The notes under the pieces were generated by a model, which saw nothing but the letters and a program-made list of their open reading frames with translations, was not told the DNA's origin and did not search any database. Source: Chloroflexota bacterium (GTDB taxonomy: Bacteria; Chloroflexota; Anaerolineae; Aggregatilineales; Phototrophicaceae). From it: a stretch of 64,000 nt of DNA. Below, piece after piece: positions 61,142 to 64,000 of this stretch. The DNA is taken from assembly GCA_013388745.1 (NCBI GenBank), contig JACAER010000050.1, positions 62,001 to 126,000 on the forward strand, read 5' to 3'. Numbering within the stretch: position 1 is the first letter of the stretch; every line of letters starts with the position of its first letter. A program made the position numbers and the translations under genes.

Positions 61142-62278
61142 TTGGACAAAAAATTGGACTCACAAGTATTGATCGACGGGCTGGGGCAGGCGGTGCTGGT
61201 CTTCGACAGCGCCGGCAAGCTCCTCCAGGAAAATCAGGCCGCGCGCATTATGCTCGGCAAAGATATGGATGTCGTCCGCGCCGAAGGCTGGACAGCAACA
61301 CAGGTCATGCTCAATACGCGCGTCGCCAACCCTTATGATCGTGTGGAAAACGCGCTGGATCGCGCGCGCGAAAGCGGCAAGCCTGCCCGCTTCCACACCT
61401 ATCGTTCCGGCGAGTATTTGCCGTGCTGGGCCTCGTTCATCAAGGGCGAAAAAGAGGAAACGCTCACGCTGATTACCGTCGAAATTCCCGATTGGGCGGC
61501 GCTTTCTGAGCTGATGGAAAAATTCATCGGCGAAGTAAAGGATGCGATCGAAAACACCCAGGGGCATATTGACCTGATTATGCAGACCATCAAAACGCAC
61601 AAGGCCAGCGACACGGTGGAAACGGTCGGCAAGCGCATCGGCGGCTTTGTGCGCCTGATCGACATCCACATGCATCGCGTGGGGCGGTTGGTAACGATGA
61701 TGCAGCGGCTGGAAAGAATCCGCACCGGCACACTGCAAAGCGACCTGCGCGACCGCCGCCGCCGCATCAATGTCGAGGAATTTATGGAAGACTTGCTCGA
61801 AGGACTGGACGAGGTGCAACTCCTCGACCCGGAAACCGACGAGCAGGATTACCGCGCGCGCATCAAGCTTCAGGTCGAAGGCCAGCCCCTGGCTGGCGTG
61901 TCTACGGCAGAACTGACCGTCGTCTTGCAAGACATTTTGCGCAATGCTATCATGTACAGCATGAAGGCCACGCCGGTTAAAATCGAAGTGCGCAGCGTTA
62001 ATAATAACGAGGCTGTGCAGTTCGACATCACCGACGAGGGCTATGGGGTGCGCGACAAAGAACGCGAACGGGTGTTTTTGCCCTTCCAGCGCGCGCGCCA
62101 GCCGCAGATTATCGGCGAATTCGGTTATGGCCTCAGCCTGTATTTGTGTAAGCACGAAGTAGAAGCGATGAACGGGCGCATGTGGTACAAGAGCGAAGAA
62201 GGCGTCGGCAGTACTTTCAGCCTGACTGTCCCCGCGTGGCGCGACGAGTCCGCCGCGTCGTCTTCGTCCAAATCATAA
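61142..62278 (+). CDS. histidine-kinase-like protein lacking a canonical H-box
   Basis: 378 residues, soluble. An N-terminal PAS-like domain (~1-115; LIDGLGQAVLVFDSAGKLLQ) leads into a helical region (~120-235) and a HATPase_c domain (~245-370) with N-box VLQDILRNAIMYS, G1 ITDEGYGVRD and G2 GEFGYGLSLYLCKHEVEAM. The helical region contains IDLIMQTIKTHK and IDIHMHRVGRLV but no HExxxP-type phosphoacceptor motif. It may be a kinase with an unusual dimerisation domain or a pseudokinase. TTG start with GGGGAG upstream. No regulator is adjacent. Confidence 0.85.
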   Translation: MDKKLDSQVLIDGLGQAVLVFDSAGKLLQENQAARIMLGKDMDVVRAEGWTATQVMLNTRVANPYDRVENALDRARESGKPARFHTYRSGEYLPCWASFIKGEKEETLTLITVEIPDWAALSELMEKFIGEVKDAIENTQGHIDLIMQTIKTHKASDTVETVGKRIGGFVRLIDIHMHRVGRLVTMMQRLERIRTGTLQSDLRDRRRRINVEEFMEDLLEGLDEVQLLDPETDEQDYRARIKLQVEGQPLAGVSTAELTVVLQDILRNAIMYSMKATPVKIEVRSVNNNEAVQFDITDEGYGVRDKERERVFLPFQRARQPQIIGEFGYGLSLYLCKHEVEAMNGRMWYKSEEGVGSTFSLTVPAWRDESAASSSSKS

Positions 62279-62369
62279 GCTGCGCCCGGCTGTCCCGCGA
62301 GACTCGATCTGGTAACGCCTCTCTGTGGTTCAGCACAGGGCAGGCGTTTTTGTTTGAAAGAAGGCGTTC

Positions 62370-62504
62370 ATGACGCGCGAATTATTTGACACGTTGATTA
62401 TCATCGTTATCGTTATCGGGTTAGCGCTGGCGGCGCTGCGCCTGTATCAGGACTTCACGCGCCCGCTGCCGCCGGATGAAAACGAGCAGCCACCCCAAAA
62501 GTGA
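62370..62504 (+). CDS. small single-helix membrane protein
   Basis: 44 residues (MTRELFDTLIIIVIVIGLAL onward). One transmembrane helix (~8-26) is followed by a Pro/Glu-rich tail, PLPPDENEQPPQK. AAGG precedes the ATG. It sits between the kinase-like gene and serS, 48 nt before serS. Function unknown. Confidence 0.65.
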   Translation: MTRELFDTLIIIVIVIGLALAALRLYQDFTRPLPPDENEQPPQK

Positions 62505-62552
62505 GCCACTCAGCCGCCGCGCGGCTTAATCCCTATCAAGGAGTCATGTTTT

Positions 62553-63965
62553 ATGCTGGATATTGCACTGATTCGCGAAAAACCCGACTGGGTGAAGGAA
62601 CGGCTCGCCCGCCTGAACGACGCGGAGGCTGTGGCGCGCATCGACACGATTGTCGCGCTGGATAAACAGCGGCGCGCGCTGCTGACCGAAGCCGAAGCGC
62701 TGCAAGCCGCGCGCAACAAGCTCAACAAGAACGTGGGCGCGCTGCGCGGCAGCAAAAAACTGGACGAGGCGGGCAAAGCCGTCCAGGCCGCCGCTGCTGT
62801 GCAGGCCATCGACGCGGGCGATTATGACGCTGCCGCGCGTTATATGACGGGCGAAACTGTCGCCAGCGGCACGGGCGCTGCCGACTCGCTCGATACGCTG
62901 ATGGCCGCGCTGCGTGCGCTGGGCGAGCGGGTAGAAACGCTCAATGATGAGGTGAAGGGCGTCGAAGCGCAGTTGGACGAAGCCATGTTCTGGCTGCCCA
63001 ACATGCCGCACGACAGCGTGCCCGTGTTCCCCAGCGACGAACACAACAAACCCTGGCCCGCCGAAGGCCAGATGCCGGAATTCGACTTTCAGCCCAGGCC
63101 GCACTGGGAACTCGGCCCGGCGCTGGGCATTATCGACTTTGAGCGCGGCGTTAAGCTGGCGGGGTCGCGCGGTTATGTGCTCAAAGGCTGGGGCGCGCGT
63201 TTGCAGCGGGCGCTCATCAGCTTTTTCCTCGATATGGCGCGCGAAAAGGGCTTCGAAGAACTGTATGTGCCCTATTTCGTCAAAGAGGACATGATGTTCG
63301 GCGCAGGGCAGTTCCCTAAGTTCCGCGATGTTGTGTACTTCGACGCCGACGCCGACGTGTACATGCTGCCCACCGCCGAGGTCGCCATCACCAATTTACA
63401 CCGCGACGAAATTCTGGACGAGGCGCAGCTTCCGCTGTACTACGTGGCGCATACGCCCTGCTTCCGCCGCGAAAAAATGAGCGCCGGACGCGACGTGCGC
63501 GGCATTAAGCGCCTGCACCAGTTCGAAAAAGTCGAGATGTACAAGTTCACCACGCCCGAAACCAGCTACGCCGAACTCGAAGCGCTGGTGGAAGCGGCCA
63601 GCGACATCTGCCGCGCGCTGAAAATCCCTTTCCGCCGTCTGGAAATCGTCACGGGCGATCTGGGCTTTAGCGCCAGCAAAAAATATGATGTCGAGATGTA
63701 TGCGCCCGGCTGCAACGAATGGCTGGAAGTAAGTTCATGCAGCAACACCGAAGACTTTCAGGCGCGGCGTTCCAACATCAAATATCGCGGCGGCGAGAGC
63801 AAACGCCCGCAGTTCGTGCATACGCTCAACGGCAGCGGGCTGGCGACGCCGCGTGTCATCATTGCCATTCTGGAAAATTACCAGCAGGCCGACGGCAGCG
63901 TGCGTATCCCTGACGTGCTGCGCCCGTATTTAGGTGGGGCAGAAGTCATCAGCGCGCGCGGTTAG
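62553..63965 (+). CDS. serS: seryl-tRNA synthetase
   Basis: 470 residues, about 40 longer than usual. The N-terminal tRNA-binding coiled coil starts LDIALIREKPDWVKERL and carries an insertion (~80-115; AIDAGDYDAAARYMTGETVA) before FWLPNMPHDSVPV. The class II core has motif 2 FRREKMSAGRDVRGIKRLHQ and motif 3 HTLNGSGLATPRVIIAILEN. It charges tRNA-Ser. GGAG precedes the ATG. Confidence 0.97.
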   Translation: MLDIALIREKPDWVKERLARLNDAEAVARIDTIVALDKQRRALLTEAEALQAARNKLNKNVGALRGSKKLDEAGKAVQAAAAVQAIDAGDYDAAARYMTGETVASGTGAADSLDTLMAALRALGERVETLNDEVKGVEAQLDEAMFWLPNMPHDSVPVFPSDEHNKPWPAEGQMPEFDFQPRPHWELGPALGIIDFERGVKLAGSRGYVLKGWGARLQRALISFFLDMAREKGFEELYVPYFVKEDMMFGAGQFPKFRDVVYFDADADVYMLPTAEVAITNLHRDEILDEAQLPLYYVAHTPCFRREKMSAGRDVRGIKRLHQFEKVEMYKFTTPETSYAELEALVEAASDICRALKIPFRRLEIVTGDLGFSASKKYDVEMYAPGCNEWLEVSSCSNTEDFQARRSNIKYRGGESKRPQFVHTLNGSGLATPRVIIAILENYQQADGSVRIPDVLRPYLGGAEVISARG

Positions 63966-64000
63966 AACAGCCGCGAAGGGGTACAGCGTGCGGCTGTGCC

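Overview
The window looks like about 64 kb of a GC-rich, free-living bacterial chromosome, most likely a member of the Chloroflexota (Anaerolineae-like). This is inferred from a bacterial Elp3, several Pro/Thr-rich membrane-anchored proteins, many small divergent or convergent transcription units, and a giant SdrD-type surface protein with an LPSTG sorting signal. No 16S rRNA or other definitive taxonomic marker is present, so the placement is tentative.

Layout. 1-8.9 kb: a GNAT-like protein, gatB, a membrane sensor kinase, a secreted repeat protein, a GlsB/YeaQ-type protein, tRNA-Cys, a hemolysin III homologue and etfB-etfA. 8.9-15.5 kb: a cysteine synthase gene behind a leader that encodes a polycysteine peptide, then a GH36 alpha-galactosidase, a DtxR-type regulator, hisN, an FHA protein and tRNA-Ala. 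15.5-28.3 kb: a threonine dehydratase-type enzyme, an amidohydrolase, elp3, three consecutive M42 aminopeptidases, a DUF3267 protease, an EamA transporter and PEP carboxylase. 28.4-38.6 kb: DinB, holB, a DnaJ/CbpA protein, an SPFH protein, an Lgt-like protein, a split glutamine-dependent NAD synthetase, a chorismate mutase-DAHP synthase fusion, threonine aldolase and a degenerate CPBP protein. 38.6-57 kb is an accessory region: a tyrosine recombinase, a decayed SDR gene, a repeat-rich secreted protein, tRNA-Gln, a truncated IS3 element, a 12.8-kb surface-protein gene, and a second, decayed IS3 end in inverted orientation. A 49-bp direct repeat brackets 42.1-57.0 kb. 57-64 kb: an SH3-domain membrane protein, an amidohydrolase, HtrA, a DUF4442 thioesterase, a rhodanese, an atypical histidine kinase, a small membrane protein and serS.

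The most notable feature is the 220-nt leader of the cysteine synthase gene (9043-9261). A good sigma70-type promoter is followed by a 23-codon ORF that reads Cys-Ser-Cys-Cys-Cys-Cys near its start. Next comes a strong intrinsic terminator whose 3' arm can instead pair perfectly (one G-T wobble) with the end of the leader ORF. This is the architecture of ribosome-mediated transcription attenuation that senses charged tRNA-Cys. Second in interest are the giant LPSTG protein with 17 SdrD_B-like repeats inside an IS- and repeat-bounded island at tRNA-Gln, and a 585-residue secreted protein built from an unrecognised duplicated module.

Most other genes are core metabolism in short operons: etfBA (4-nt overlap), the first two M42 genes (4-nt overlap), nitrilase/small ORF/nadE, threonine aldolase/CPBP, and thioesterase/rhodanese. 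Start codons were re-chosen wherever an internal ATG, GTG or TTG has a clearly better ribosome-binding site than the longest reading frame.
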